Assembly (NCBI RefSeq): GCF_014840935.1 | Contig: NZ_CP062005.1 | Location: forward strand, 248,001 to 312,000 | Source: Halomonas sp. YLGW01 | GTDB taxonomy: Bacteria; Pseudomonadota; Gammaproteobacteria; Pseudomonadales; Halomonadaceae | Direction of reading: 5' to 3' | DNA length: 64,000 nucleotides | In this document: positions 28,215 to 36,643 of the stretch, piece after piece | Position numbering within the stretch: position 1 is the stretch's first letter | Layout: the number at the start of each line of letters is the position of its first letter | Made by a program: the position numbers and the translations under genes | The notes under the pieces: model-generated | The model's input: only the letters and a program-made list of their open reading frames with translations | What the model was told of the DNA's origin: nothing | Databases searched by the model: none

Positions 28215-29141
28215 GTGAATATCGCCGGCAAGGACCTGAATCTGCTGCTGCTCTTCCATGTGCTCTACCAGGAGCAGAGTGTCTCGGCGGCGGCGCGTCG
28301 CCTGGCGCTCAGTCAGCCGGCGCTGAGCCACAAGCTCGCCAAGCTGCGTCATGCCTTTGGCGATGAGCTCTTCGTGCGCGCGCCGCGGGGCCTCACCCCC
28401 ACGCCCCGAGCCCATGAACTGGCGCCCCGGGTTCAGCAGCTGGTGGCGGGCATCGAGGGCTTCTTCGACTTCTGCGAGGGCAGCGACTACCTGGCCCGAG
28501 TCGACCGGGTCCATCTGTTCACCACCGACTACATCGAGCAGCTGCTGTTGCCGCGCCTGTTGCCGGTGGTGCGTCGGGAGGCGCCCCACCTGCAGCTGGT
28601 GACACACAACACCCGCGGTCGCCTGCCCCGGGCCGAGCTGGAGACAGGCGAATGCGACATCGCCATCGCCGGCTTCTATGACAACCTGCCCGACAGCTAC
28701 TACCAGCAGCGCATTCATCATGAGGACTTCGTGGTGCTGGCCGCCCGCGATCACCCGCGCCTCGGCGCGGGGCTGGATCTCGAGGCCTACCTGGCCTGCT
28801 CGCACCTGGTCACGACCCTGACCGGTGACCTGGACGGCCACATCGACAAGCGGCTGCGCGAGCAGGGCCGTTCGCGGCAGGTGGTGGCGGGGCTATCGAG
28901 CTTCACCGTGCCACCGCTGCTGGTGGCGGAGAGCGACCTGCTGCTGACCTGCCTGAGAAGTATCGCCGAGCAGGCGGTCAGGCGCTTTCCTGGCCTCGTG
29001 ATGCATGACTGCCCGGTCGCGGTGAGCGAGATCGATGTGATTCAGACCTGGCACCAGCGCACCCATGATGATCGGCTGCGGCGCTGGCTGCGGGGGCAGA
29101 TCAAGAGGCTGCTTGAGCCGGCGCTGCCGTGGGAGGGCTGA
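28215..29141 (+). CDS. LysR-family transcriptional regulator
   Basis: 308 residues: winged helix at about 1-65 (LNLLLLFHVLYQEQSVSAAA, LSQPALSHKLAKLR, LFVRAPRGLTPTPRA), then the effector-binding domain. The N-terminus resembles the NodD/LeuO-like branch. The GTG start at 28215 directly precedes the conserved KDLNLL; no strong ribosome-binding site. Likely regulates the divergent DJ-1 gene. The last 41 bases are overlapped by the convergent membrane-protein gene. Confidence 0.9.
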   Translation: MNIAGKDLNLLLLFHVLYQEQSVSAAARRLALSQPALSHKLAKLRHAFGDELFVRAPRGLTPTPRAHELAPRVQQLVAGIEGFFDFCEGSDYLARVDRVHLFTTDYIEQLLLPRLLPVVRREAPHLQLVTHNTRGRLPRAELETGECDIAIAGFYDNLPDSYYQQRIHHEDFVVLAARDHPRLGAGLDLEAYLACSHLVTTLTGDLDGHIDKRLREQGRSRQVVAGLSSFTVPPLLVAESDLLLTCLRSIAEQAVRRFPGLVMHDCPVAVSEIDVIQTWHQRTHDDRLRRWLRGQIKRLLEPALPWEG

Positions 29142-29562
29142 GCCGCCGGCGCCAGGGCGCCCGGGGAAGCGAGAGTGCCAGCAGGGCAATCGCCAGGCCG
29201 GCCAGTGCCAACGCCCAGACGACCAGCAGCAACAGCTCGAGCTCGCCCACCGGGCCATCCCGATAGCTGCCGTGCCACAGGGCCCCCTGCACGAGCCAGA
29301 AGCCCAGGGCGCCGGCCAGGGAACGGTGCAGGTGGCGAACCAGCACGAACCACCAGGCCAGGCACCAGCCGAGTGCGGCCACCAGCGGCCCGGCGGCCAG
29401 CCATCCCAGGCCCTGTGCCTGCCAGATATGGCCCGCTCCCAGTGACAGGCCGGCGAGCAGGATCGTGAGCGCAAGGGAGATCACGCACTCCCTGAACCAG
29501 CCGGGCAGGCCAGTGTCGGGCGCGACGGCATCGGTCTGATGAAGTGAGGAGGGTCGGGCCAT
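29101..29562 (-). CDS. Small four-helix membrane protein, unrecognised
   Basis: 153 residues with four hydrophobic segments ([76 protein letters not shown]), a basic C-terminus and no recognised domain. The reading frame is open and has membrane-protein composition, which supports it as real; its end overlaps the LysR gene by 41 bases on the other strand. Confidence 0.6.
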   Translation of the reverse strand: MARPSSLHQTDAVAPDTGLPGWFRECVISLALTILLAGLSLGAGHIWQAQGLGWLAAGPLVAALGWCLAWWFVLVRHLHRSLAGALGFWLVQGALWHGSYRDGPVGELELLLLVVWALALAGLAIALLALSLPRAPWRRRLSPPTAAPAQAAS

Positions 29563-29716
29563 GGGATAGCCTGCCGATTAGCGGATGGGGGGACTCTCTA
29601 TCCCTACAGGGTCGCGACGGCGATGGCAACTCGACGGCAACGATGGGGCTTTACCCAGGGCAATATGACTCGCCCGGGTGGCTGTCGGATTGGCATGGGT
29701 GAGATACACTCGAGAT

Positions 29717-29739
29717 GGGCCACCCTGAATGGGGTGGCC
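29717..29739 (+). promoter_or_regulatory. Leader hairpin upstream of the 112-residue protein gene
   Basis: GGCCACCC, loop, GGGGTGGCC, followed at once by a smaller GCCGG/CCGGC hairpin. Both lie in the probable 5' leader of the gene at 29796; no named riboswitch is recognised. Confidence 0.35.
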
Positions 29740-29795
29740 GGCAAGACCGGCAAACGCGCGATGGCGAGACAACAATCCCCTTATAAGGAGCCGAG

Positions 29796-30134
29796 ATGCA
29801 GCCGCTTAGCTATTACTACGTCAATGTACTGGAAGCGATGGAGAAGCCCTGCGACGTCCCCGCCGCAGAGCGCCAGGAAGGCTTTGATCTGCTCTATCAG
29901 CAGGGCGGACGCGTGGAGATCGACCTCATGCAGCAGGCCGAGCAGGCCCTGGCCGAGGGCGCGCCCTTCCACTGGCACGAGGCGATTGATGCCGAGCAGC
30001 AGGCCAAGCTGCGCCGTGCCCTCGAGGATCAGGACCCGGCCAAGATCCACAAGCTTCTCCACCGCAACGGCTATGCCAGCATCCTCTACCACCACGCGCG
30101 CACCCATTTCCCCGCGGTGCCCGGTGCTGCCTGA
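29796..30134 (+). CDS. Conserved-looking cytosolic protein of unknown function
   Basis: 112 residues, acidic and mostly helical, rich in Gln, Glu and His (RVEIDLMQQAEQALAEG, KLRRALEDQDPAKIHKLL, NGYASILYHHARTHFP). An AAGGAG seven bases before the ATG and a strong terminator after it make it a convincing single-gene unit. No family is recognised. Confidence 0.75.
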   Translation: MQPLSYYYVNVLEAMEKPCDVPAAERQEGFDLLYQQGGRVEIDLMQQAEQALAEGAPFHWHEAIDAEQQAKLRRALEDQDPAKIHKLLHRNGYASILYHHARTHFPAVPGAA

Positions 30135-30168
30135 GCGCCTTCGGCAAGACCGGATGTAACCGATGAAA

Positions 30169-30197
30169 AAAGAGACCGCCGCGGCGGTCTCTTTCTT
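30169..30197. terminator. Rho-independent terminator, works in both directions
   Basis: AAAGAGACCGCC / GGCGGTCTCTTT stem around GC, followed by CTT and preceded by an A-run. It ends the 112-residue protein gene, and the leftward racemase-family gene ends about 100 bases away. Confidence 0.85.
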
Positions 30198-30297
30198 ATG
30201 GCTGCTTATCGCTACAGGCTCGCTGGCGCGCCGCTCGCCACGCTTTTGGCCCGCCGCACTGGGCCGTCACTCTTTGCCCCTGTCCGCCTTTTTCCCG

Positions 30298-31332
30298 TTA
30301 CCCCTGGGTCAGCACCTGGCGCAGCCCCTCGCATTCCACCATGGGGTCGTCACAGTTGACGACGATCTCCGAGCGGGCCAGCACGTAGCTCTTGCCGGTG
30401 ATGGTGTTCTCCACCACCGCCTGATGGCCTTCCTGGTGCGTGGCGGTGAACTCGCCGACGAAACGGGTCTCGCGCAGCGAGACGGTCTCCAGCTTGTCGC
30501 CTGGCTTGATGCGGCCCTCGTGGTGCATCAGCGCCAGGCGCGCCGAGGTGCCGGTGCCGGTGGTGCTGCGACAGATCACCCCCGGATGCACGTAGGTGGT
30601 CGAGCGCGAGCGATAGAAGTCATCCGCGACCCGTTCGACCGGCCCCATGAAGTGCAGGAAGGGCAGCGGGCCCACGTCGCCGAGGCTGTAGTGGGAGAAG
30701 CCGCGCTCGGCCTGGAGTGCCTCGACGATCCTGTGGGCGCAGTCGGCCAGCGCCCGCTCTTCCTCGCGGACCAGCGAGAAGCCGAGCTCGGTGGCATCGA
30801 CCAGCGCATAGAAGCCGCCTGAGTAGGCGACCGAGTAGGTCACCTCGCCGATGCCGGGCACCTGGAGGCTGGCCCGGTAGGTGTCGATGTAGCTGGGCAG
30901 CCCCTCGCAGGTGATGGCCTCGACCACGCCGTTCTCGACCCGTGCCTCGATCTGCACCAGCCCGGCCGGTGACTCCAGCTTGAAGCGCTGGCGCCCTTCC
31001 TGCTTGGGCACGATGCCGCTCTCCAGCACCGCGGTGGCGGTACAGAGGGTGTTGGAGCCGGAATAGATGGGGTAGCCCATCACCTCCATGATGATGTAAC
31101 CCGCTGCGGCCGCCGGGTCGGTGGCCGGCACGATCAGGTCCACCGACATCTCGGGAATCCCGTACGGCTCTTCCAGCAGGAGCCGGCGTAGGCCATCGGC
31201 GTCATCGCGCAGGTAATGCATCTGCTCGCGCACGCTGGCGCCGGGCAGCGGCGCGATGCCGCCAATGACGATGCGGCTGACATCGCCGCCGGCATGGGTA
31301 TCGATCAGCTGAAAGCTCAGCGGCTGGCTCAT
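30298..31332 (-). CDS. Proline racemase family protein with altered catalytic pair
   Basis: 344 residues of the PF05544 fold (proline racemase, 4-hydroxyproline epimerase, trans-3-hydroxyproline dehydratase). N-terminal IDTHAGGDVSRIV matches. The usual MCGH catalytic Cys motif is YSGSNT (Ser-91) and the usual DRSPCGTGT is CRSTTGTGT (Thr-258, with Cys-254 where Asp is normal). Known members are Cys/Cys, Ser/Cys or Cys/Thr, so Ser/Thr suggests a dehydratase or another reaction. Translationally coupled (ATGA) to the upstream MDR gene. Confidence 0.82.
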   Translation of the reverse strand: MSQPLSFQLIDTHAGGDVSRIVIGGIAPLPGASVREQMHYLRDDADGLRRLLLEEPYGIPEMSVDLIVPATDPAAAAGYIIMEVMGYPIYSGSNTLCTATAVLESGIVPKQEGRQRFKLESPAGLVQIEARVENGVVEAITCEGLPSYIDTYRASLQVPGIGEVTYSVAYSGGFYALVDATELGFSLVREEERALADCAHRIVEALQAERGFSHYSLGDVGPLPFLHFMGPVERVADDFYRSRSTTYVHPGVICRSTTGTGTSARLALMHHEGRIKPGDKLETVSLRETRFVGEFTATHQEGHQAVVENTITGKSYVLARSEIVVNCDDPMVECEGLRQVLTQG

Positions 31333-32519
31333 GAGGCGCTCTCCTGAGGGGCGTCCTTAAGGGCGAAGGGGGCGCCGTGTTCGGCCCATTGGGCATCGGG
31401 CACGATCACGATCTTGCCCAGGTAGTTGCTGCCGCGATTGACGAAGTAGCGCTCAGCCCGGTGCAGCTCGGAGAGCTTGAAGGCGGCGTGTAGCACCGGC
31501 TTCAGCTGGCCGCCGCGGATCCACTCGACGAGCTGCTCGGCTTCCTCGCGGGTGCCGTGAGAGACCCCGAAGACCTGTACCTGGTAGAGATAGATGCGTG
31601 TCCACATGATCTCGCTGAGATTGCCGCCGCTGGCGCCGGCGATGGAGAGCCGCGGGTAGGTGGTGCGGGCGCGCATGTCGAAGATCATGGTGTCGATGAA
31701 GCGATCGGTCATCTCGCCACCGACCAGGTCCATCACCGCATCGATGGGGGCGCCACCGGTGACGGCCTTCACCTGCTCGGTAAAGTCCGTCATGTCGCCG
31801 CGATCCAGCACCGCTTCGGCGCCGAGCGCGAGCAGGGCCTCGGCCTTGTCCGGCTGGCTCAGGGCGTAGGGAATCGCGCCGACGATGCGGCACAGCTGGA
31901 TCAGTGCCGTGCCCACGCCGCCGCTGGCGCCGGTGACCAGCACCCGTTCGCCGGCCGAGATCCGGGCCGAGGTCATCATGTGATAGGCGGTCTGGTAGGA
32001 GCACATGCCCATGGCGGCGAGCTCGGCGTCATGCAGCCCCGGGTTGCTGACCGCATGGAACTGATCCGAGGGCACGGCGATGTACTCGGCGAAGCCGCCG
32101 TCGGCGCCGTGGCCGTAGTAGTCCGGCACCAGGTTGAGATTCGGCCGCTCATCGGGATAGAGGTTGAAATCCAGCAGGCCGCGCTCGCCGATCCGCACGC
32201 TGGCCACGCCTTCGCCTACCGCCACCACATGACCGACCACATCGGCGCCCTGGATGCGCGGGAAGGTCAGGGTCGGCGAGCCGCCCATGGCAAACGACGT
32301 CACCTCACCCTTGTCCTTGGTGGGGTAGAGCCCCTCGCGGGCCTTGCGGTCGGTGTTGTTCTTGGCCGTCGCGGTGACGCGCACCAGCACCTCGCCGGGG
32401 CCCGGCTGAGGCACCGCCACGTCATCGTGGTAGACGAGCTTGTCGATGTCGCCATGGCCTGTCAGCAGCATCGCGGCCATGGTCATGGGGAGTTGATCGG
32501 GCGGGTTCTCGGTAGGCAC
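31329..32519 (-). CDS. Zinc-independent-looking MDR alcohol dehydrogenase family protein
   Basis: 396 residues: GroES-like domain (about 35-160, VPQPGPGEVLVRVTATAKNNTDRK, GADVVGHVVAVGEG) and a Rossmann domain with VTGASGGVGTALIQL. Catalytic and structural zinc cysteines are absent, as in quinone-oxidoreductase / enoyl-reductase branches. NADPH-dependent reduction of an activated double bond or carbonyl is plausible. GTG start with AGGAG seven bases upstream. First gene of a two-gene operon with the proline-racemase-family gene, suggesting a shared imino-acid or hydroxy-acid pathway. Confidence 0.82.
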   Translation of the reverse strand: MPTENPPDQLPMTMAAMLLTGHGDIDKLVYHDDVAVPQPGPGEVLVRVTATAKNNTDRKAREGLYPTKDKGEVTSFAMGGSPTLTFPRIQGADVVGHVVAVGEGVASVRIGERGLLDFNLYPDERPNLNLVPDYYGHGADGGFAEYIAVPSDQFHAVSNPGLHDAELAAMGMCSYQTAYHMMTSARISAGERVLVTGASGGVGTALIQLCRIVGAIPYALSQPDKAEALLALGAEAVLDRGDMTDFTEQVKAVTGGAPIDAVMDLVGGEMTDRFIDTMIFDMRARTTYPRLSIAGASGGNLSEIMWTRIYLYQVQVFGVSHGTREEAEQLVEWIRGGQLKPVLHAAFKLSELHRAERYFVNRGSNYLGKIVIVPDAQWAEHGAPFALKDAPQESAS

Positions 32520-32870
32520 GGCGGGTCTCCTCTTGTTCGGGGGCGGGCATCGAGCCTGTCACTTGCCCGGTTGATAATATGCACCCGAAAACCATCGCTC
32601 AGGAAGTGTTAGTCAACTGGAAGTCACGGCCCCACAGGCGACGTGAAGGCCTTCGGACATTGAGAGGCTTCACGTTTATTTCATGCATCTGGGTGTGTAA
32701 ACTTATTCTAATTTAAAGGAAAGCTGATATTGCTGCTCGGGACTAAAGGTAGGCCCAACCTATGTGGTGAGACCTGACAGCAGCAGTTGAAAAGCTTATT
32801 GAGAGTCGTCGGCCCCTCTCAATAGATAAGAAAACGAGGTCGGCAATCTGTAAACAAGGGAACTGAAAGC
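32520..32870. promoter_or_regulatory. Intergenic region with leader hairpin
   Basis: 351 AT-richer bases between divergent genes; no ORF. Rightward, TATTCTAAT near 32703 is a possible -10 for the DUF3015 gene. A 9-bp hairpin TATTGAGAG / CTCTCAATA with a 10-base loop sits at 32797-32824 in the presumed leader. A ribosome-binding site GGGAACTGAAAGC precedes 32871. Confidence 0.4.
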
Positions 32871-33368
32871 ATGAAACTAGTTACACTCTCTGCGGCTGTT
32901 CTGGCCGGCGGCATGATGGTCATGGGTGCTACCACGGCTTCCGCCGCTACCAAGGACAACATCAACCCTTGGCAGCATTGTGGTATCGGTGCAGGTCTGT
33001 TCGACGAAAACGGTACCGCTGCCGCTATCTCTAACATCATCTGGGATTCCGGCACCACCGCCGTAACCTCAGCCACCATGTCGCCCGAGACCTGCAACAG
33101 CAAGGAAGTCGAAGTCGCGCGCTTCGTGGACGAGACCTACGACCAGCTGGCGATGGAAACCGCGATGGGCGAAGGTGAGCACCTCACTGCGGCGCTTGGG
33201 CTGATGAACTGCGGTGGCGAGGTCAGCCAAGGGGTGGTCAGTCAGCTGCGCGCCGACCTGCAGCAGGCCAGCGCTGCCTCTGATTTTGCCGAACAGGATC
33301 ATGCCGATAAGGCCTTCCAGTTCTACAGCAGCCTCAACCAGGCCGCTGTCAACTGCGCCGCAAGCTAA
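32871..33368 (+). CDS. DUF3015 family exported protein
   Basis: 165 residues. A Sec signal peptide (LVTLSAAVLAGGMMVMGATTASA) is followed by NPWQHCGIGAGLF, IISN-type IWDSGTTAVTSATMSPETC and a helical tail, the pattern of DUF3015. Three or more cysteines fit a periplasmic disulfide protein. It is coupled in position to the DUF4105 gene 75 bases on, a recurring pair. Role unknown. Confidence 0.82.
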   Translation: MKLVTLSAAVLAGGMMVMGATTASAATKDNINPWQHCGIGAGLFDENGTAAAISNIIWDSGTTAVTSATMSPETCNSKEVEVARFVDETYDQLAMETAMGEGEHLTAALGLMNCGGEVSQGVVSQLRADLQQASAASDFAEQDHADKAFQFYSSLNQAAVNCAAS

Positions 33369-33377
33369 ACGGTGCCT

Positions 33378-33403
33378 GGTGCCGGAAGCGTGTTTCCGGC
33401 ACC
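33378..33403 (+). terminator. Intercistronic hairpin between DUF3015 and DUF4105 genes
   Basis: GGTGCCGGAA, loop GCGTGT, TTCCGGCACC: a perfect 10-bp stem without a following T-run. It may lower read-through or stabilise the upstream mRNA. Confidence 0.5.
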
Positions 33404-33443
33404 TCTGAACCTTCTCGAACTCATTGCAAGGACGCCTCCGCCC

Positions 33444-35300
33444 ATGCGACACCTTTTGGTGACGCTATCAGCACTGCTGTGTCTGTATTCAGGTGCCAGT
33501 CTCGCTTCCACTGCCTCGCTTGCCGAACGTCCTCGATGGCTTTCTCTGCTGCACTTCGATCGCGATGGCTTCTTCGGTGAGCCACGCAGCGCAGTGCTGG
33601 ACGACGAGTTTTTTCTTGCCGCGGATGGGCGACATGATCCCCGTGCCGAACTGCAAGCGACCCTGGCCGCGTTGAGAAAGCCACCCCGGGATGGCCAGCG
33701 TCACGCGCGCTGCCGGTTTCCGGCGCGTGCGCTGTGGCTCAGTCGTATGACCGGCGAGACCTGGTCTCAGGCGACCTGCCCCGAGTGGGACGAGTGGCGG
33801 CAGGAGAACGCCGGCGCCGGAGTGGGGCTGATTTTCGCCTCCGGCTACCTGGGTAATCCCGCTTCCTTCTTTGGCCATCTGATGCTGCATCTCGAGAAGG
33901 AGCGAGAAGGGCAGGGCGCGGACCTGACGCGACTTCTCGACACCAGTATGAACTTCGGTGCCGATGTGCCTGAAGAAGACGGGCTGGCCATCTATATGGC
34001 CAAGGGGCTGTTCGGTGGCTATGAAGCCGAGTACTCCCGCGCGCCGTTTTATCGCAACACCGCTCTTTATTCCGAGCATGAGATGCGCGACCTCTGGCAT
34101 TACCGACTGAACCTGCCCGCTGACGAGCGCGAACTGCTAGTGGCCCATCTCTATGAGGTGATCGGCCAGGATTTCGAGTATCTCTTCCTGACCCAGAATT
34201 GTGCTTCACGAATAGCCCGTACATTGGAGTTGGTCGTTGACGACGACCTGACGCCAGGCCATGCGCCTTGGGTAACTCCCGAAGCCCTGGTTCGTGCCAT
34301 CAGCGAGGCGGACGTTGAAGGGGCGCCACTCCTTGGCGAGGTCTCGCACGTTCCCTCGAGGCGACTTCGGACCGAGTGGCGTTACATGGCGCTGTCTGAG
34401 CAGGAGCAGGAAGCCGCGAGCGCCGTATGGCCTAGCACCGATTCCCTCGATCTGGGGGCTGGCGCCTTTCGACGCCTGGCGCCCGCCAAGAAGGCATCCG
34501 TGCTGGATACCCTGCTGAGTCATGCGGCCTTCCTCAAGCAGACCGATGAACAACCGGGCCTTGCTGAACGCGAGCGACAGCTATTGCAGGCGCGGCTGCA
34601 ACTGCCAGCGGGCAGTAAGCCTCTCGAGCCTGGTGGTCAGGTACCGCTGCACGAGGCTACGCCGCCAGCGCTGATGCGTCTGGAGGGTACCCACAACGAC
34701 GCGCTGGGTGGTGGGGCCCGCTTGACCCTGCGCCCCTTGCAGTACGACCTGCTCGACAGCAACGCGACTCGCATGCCCAATGCCGCTCTCGAGATCGGGC
34801 ACACTGAGGTTGATCTTGGCCAGGACGAGCCGCATTTGACCAAGCTCGAGCTGTTCCACGTGACTAACCTGCATGCGCGTAGCGTGCCCCTGCCGACCTT
34901 GCCGAATGTCGCCTGGCATGCTGCCGCCGGCATTGAGCGTTCTCGTCTGGATTGCAACGACTGCCTGGACGGTTACGCTACCCTGTTGGCTGGCAAGTCC
35001 CGCCGATTCGGCCGCCATCTGCCTTTCGTCATGGTGGGTGGTCAGCTGCGCAGTGAGCGCCACCAGGCCGGGCCGGTGGCGCCGATGGTTCGGCTGGGCG
35101 TGCTGAGTGATTGGGCGGCGGGCCAGCGAAGCCTGCTGCAAGTCAAACACGCGGATGGACTGAAGGGTGGAGAAAGCCGCCGCACTCGCTGGTCTTTCCA
35201 GCACCGCGTGCCTCTGCACAAGCAGCTGGATTTGCGCGCCGGGGTGGAGGGAGATGAGCATGCCCACGAGATGAGTCTGGGGCTTTCCTGGTACTTTTGA
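33444..35300 (+). CDS. DUF4105 family exported protein
   Basis: 618 residues. Signal peptide LLVTLSALLCLYSGASLAS; the N-terminal half is the DUF4105 domain with ASGYLGNPASFFGHLMLHL and FLTQNCASRIARTLEL (conserved His and Cys suggest a papain-like fold). The last 230 residues look beta-rich and end in SLGLSWYF, as in outer-membrane barrels with a terminal aromatic. An envelope location is therefore likely. The ATG at 33444 begins the signal peptide; an upstream in-frame start would spoil it. Confidence 0.82.
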   Translation: MRHLLVTLSALLCLYSGASLASTASLAERPRWLSLLHFDRDGFFGEPRSAVLDDEFFLAADGRHDPRAELQATLAALRKPPRDGQRHARCRFPARALWLSRMTGETWSQATCPEWDEWRQENAGAGVGLIFASGYLGNPASFFGHLMLHLEKEREGQGADLTRLLDTSMNFGADVPEEDGLAIYMAKGLFGGYEAEYSRAPFYRNTALYSEHEMRDLWHYRLNLPADERELLVAHLYEVIGQDFEYLFLTQNCASRIARTLELVVDDDLTPGHAPWVTPEALVRAISEADVEGAPLLGEVSHVPSRRLRTEWRYMALSEQEQEAASAVWPSTDSLDLGAGAFRRLAPAKKASVLDTLLSHAAFLKQTDEQPGLAERERQLLQARLQLPAGSKPLEPGGQVPLHEATPPALMRLEGTHNDALGGGARLTLRPLQYDLLDSNATRMPNAALEIGHTEVDLGQDEPHLTKLELFHVTNLHARSVPLPTLPNVAWHAAAGIERSRLDCNDCLDGYATLLAGKSRRFGRHLPFVMVGGQLRSERHQAGPVAPMVRLGVLSDWAAGQRSLLQVKHADGLKGGESRRTRWSFQHRVPLHKQLDLRAGVEGDEHAHEMSLGLSWYF

Positions 35301-35545
35301 TTTCTCATCTCTCGATTGGTCTCGCTCAGGGGTAGCATGATCTAGAGGCTTTACTGATAAGTCGAATGACTCCCCTGGTCGCTACCAAGGGCAGCGGGCG
35401 ATTGTCGAGCGGGATGCCTGCTGGAGATTGGTCGAGGCATCCTCGGAAGGCGAGCGGCAATTGCCGCGCGGCACCGCGGGGCGCCTTGCGCTAGGATGGC
35501 CCCATCCTCTTCTCAGTCCATCTCTCGACCAATCGGAGTACCGAC

Positions 35546-36211
35546 ATGCCAGACCCACGCACCGCCTCCCTGGGGGCTCAGACCAGTATTACGGTGATCT
35601 CCGATGTCATCTGTCCCTGGTGCTATATCGGCAAGACCCACCTGGAGGCGGCCATCGCGTCCCTGCCTGATGAGCTGGACGTGCGGGTGGACTGGAAGCA
35701 CTTCGAGCTTAATCCCGACATGCCGGCCGGCGGCATGTCGCGGCGGGACTATCGCAGCGCCAAGTTCGGCTCCTGGGAGCGCTCCCGGCAGCTCGATGCT
35801 CAGGTGGAGGAGGCCGCGCGTCAGGCGGGCATCGAGATCCATCACGAGCGCATGGCCCGCACGCCCAACACCTTCGCCGCGCATCGCCTGATCTGGTGGG
35901 CCGGACGCCAGGGCGTGCAGCCGGCGGTGGTCGATGCGCTGTTTCGGGCCTATTTCGTTGAGGGACGGGATATCGGCCAACCCGAGGTGCTCGCCGATGT
36001 CGCGGCGAGTGCGGGCCTCGCCTCCCCGGCGGTGGCGGCGTTCCTGGCCGGGGAGGAGGGCATCGCGGAGGTGAGAGATGATCTTGCCCGGGTTCGCCGC
36101 CTGGGCGTGAGTGGGGTGCCGACCTTCGTCTTCGCCGACCGCCATGCCTTGTCGGGGGCTCAGCCACCGGAGGTGATGCGCGAAGCGATCCTCGAGGCCC
36201 TAGAGGGCTGA
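35546..36211 (+). CDS. DsbA-family FrnE-like oxidoreductase
   Basis: 221-residue cytosolic thioredoxin-fold protein. Active site DVICPWCYIGK (CPWC) near residue 24, inserted helical domain, and cis-Pro loop GVSGVPTFVF. No signal peptide, which fits FrnE-type disulfide isomerases linked with oxidative stress rather than periplasmic DsbA. ATG after a CGGAG. Monocistronic; the 245 bases upstream contain no ORF. Confidence 0.88.
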   Translation: MPDPRTASLGAQTSITVISDVICPWCYIGKTHLEAAIASLPDELDVRVDWKHFELNPDMPAGGMSRRDYRSAKFGSWERSRQLDAQVEEAARQAGIEIHHERMARTPNTFAAHRLIWWAGRQGVQPAVVDALFRAYFVEGRDIGQPEVLADVAASAGLASPAVAAFLAGEEGIAEVRDDLARVRRLGVSGVPTFVFADRHALSGAQPPEVMREAILEALEG

Positions 36212-36343
36212 TCGCGGCTGGAATCGGTGGCCGAGGCTTGCGCTGGCGAGGGTGCTCGCTGGAGCGCCTCGTGGCAGTCGAGGACCATGCGCCTGTGTTG
36301 CCCGGCATCGACTCCGCATGCTCAGGCTGGTGGGTCTACACGG

Positions 36344-36529
36344 CTAGTCGTCCTCACGGGCGTTACGATGCATCGCCTCTATCTCGGCCTCGGCTTCGGT
36401 CTCGAAGCGGGCGATGATCCCGGGGCCCTCGCCCTGATGGGCGATGAAGGTATCGACCACCCACCAGTCCGGCCCATGGCCCGGCGCCGCGGCATCGAAC
36501 TCGCCTTCCGTCACGATGTATCTCGGCAT
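36344..36529 (-). CDS. Small acidic protein, unrecognised
   Basis: 61 residues (PRYIVTEGEFDAAAPGHGPD... IIARFETEAEAEIEAMHRNA). Soluble and acidic, with a GGAGG ahead of the ATG. Composition and ribosome-binding site support a real gene; no function can be assigned. Confidence 0.6.
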   Translation of the reverse strand: MPRYIVTEGEFDAAAPGHGPDWWVVDTFIAHQGEGPGIIARFETEAEAEIEAMHRNAREDD

Positions 36530-36643
36530 GGTTGCCCCCCTCCTGTCTCTGCTTCAGCCCGGCGTTTGCTCTCCAGTATCGGGCCGAGCTTGCCGTGGTC
36601 GCCTGGTTCCCGCCCGAGTCTCTTCCCGCCCTTGCCTCGCCGG

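Noticed and set aside
31557-32612. Plus-strand frame opposite the MDR dehydrogenase
   Set aside because: Shadow; Rossmann and GroES motifs are on the minus strand.
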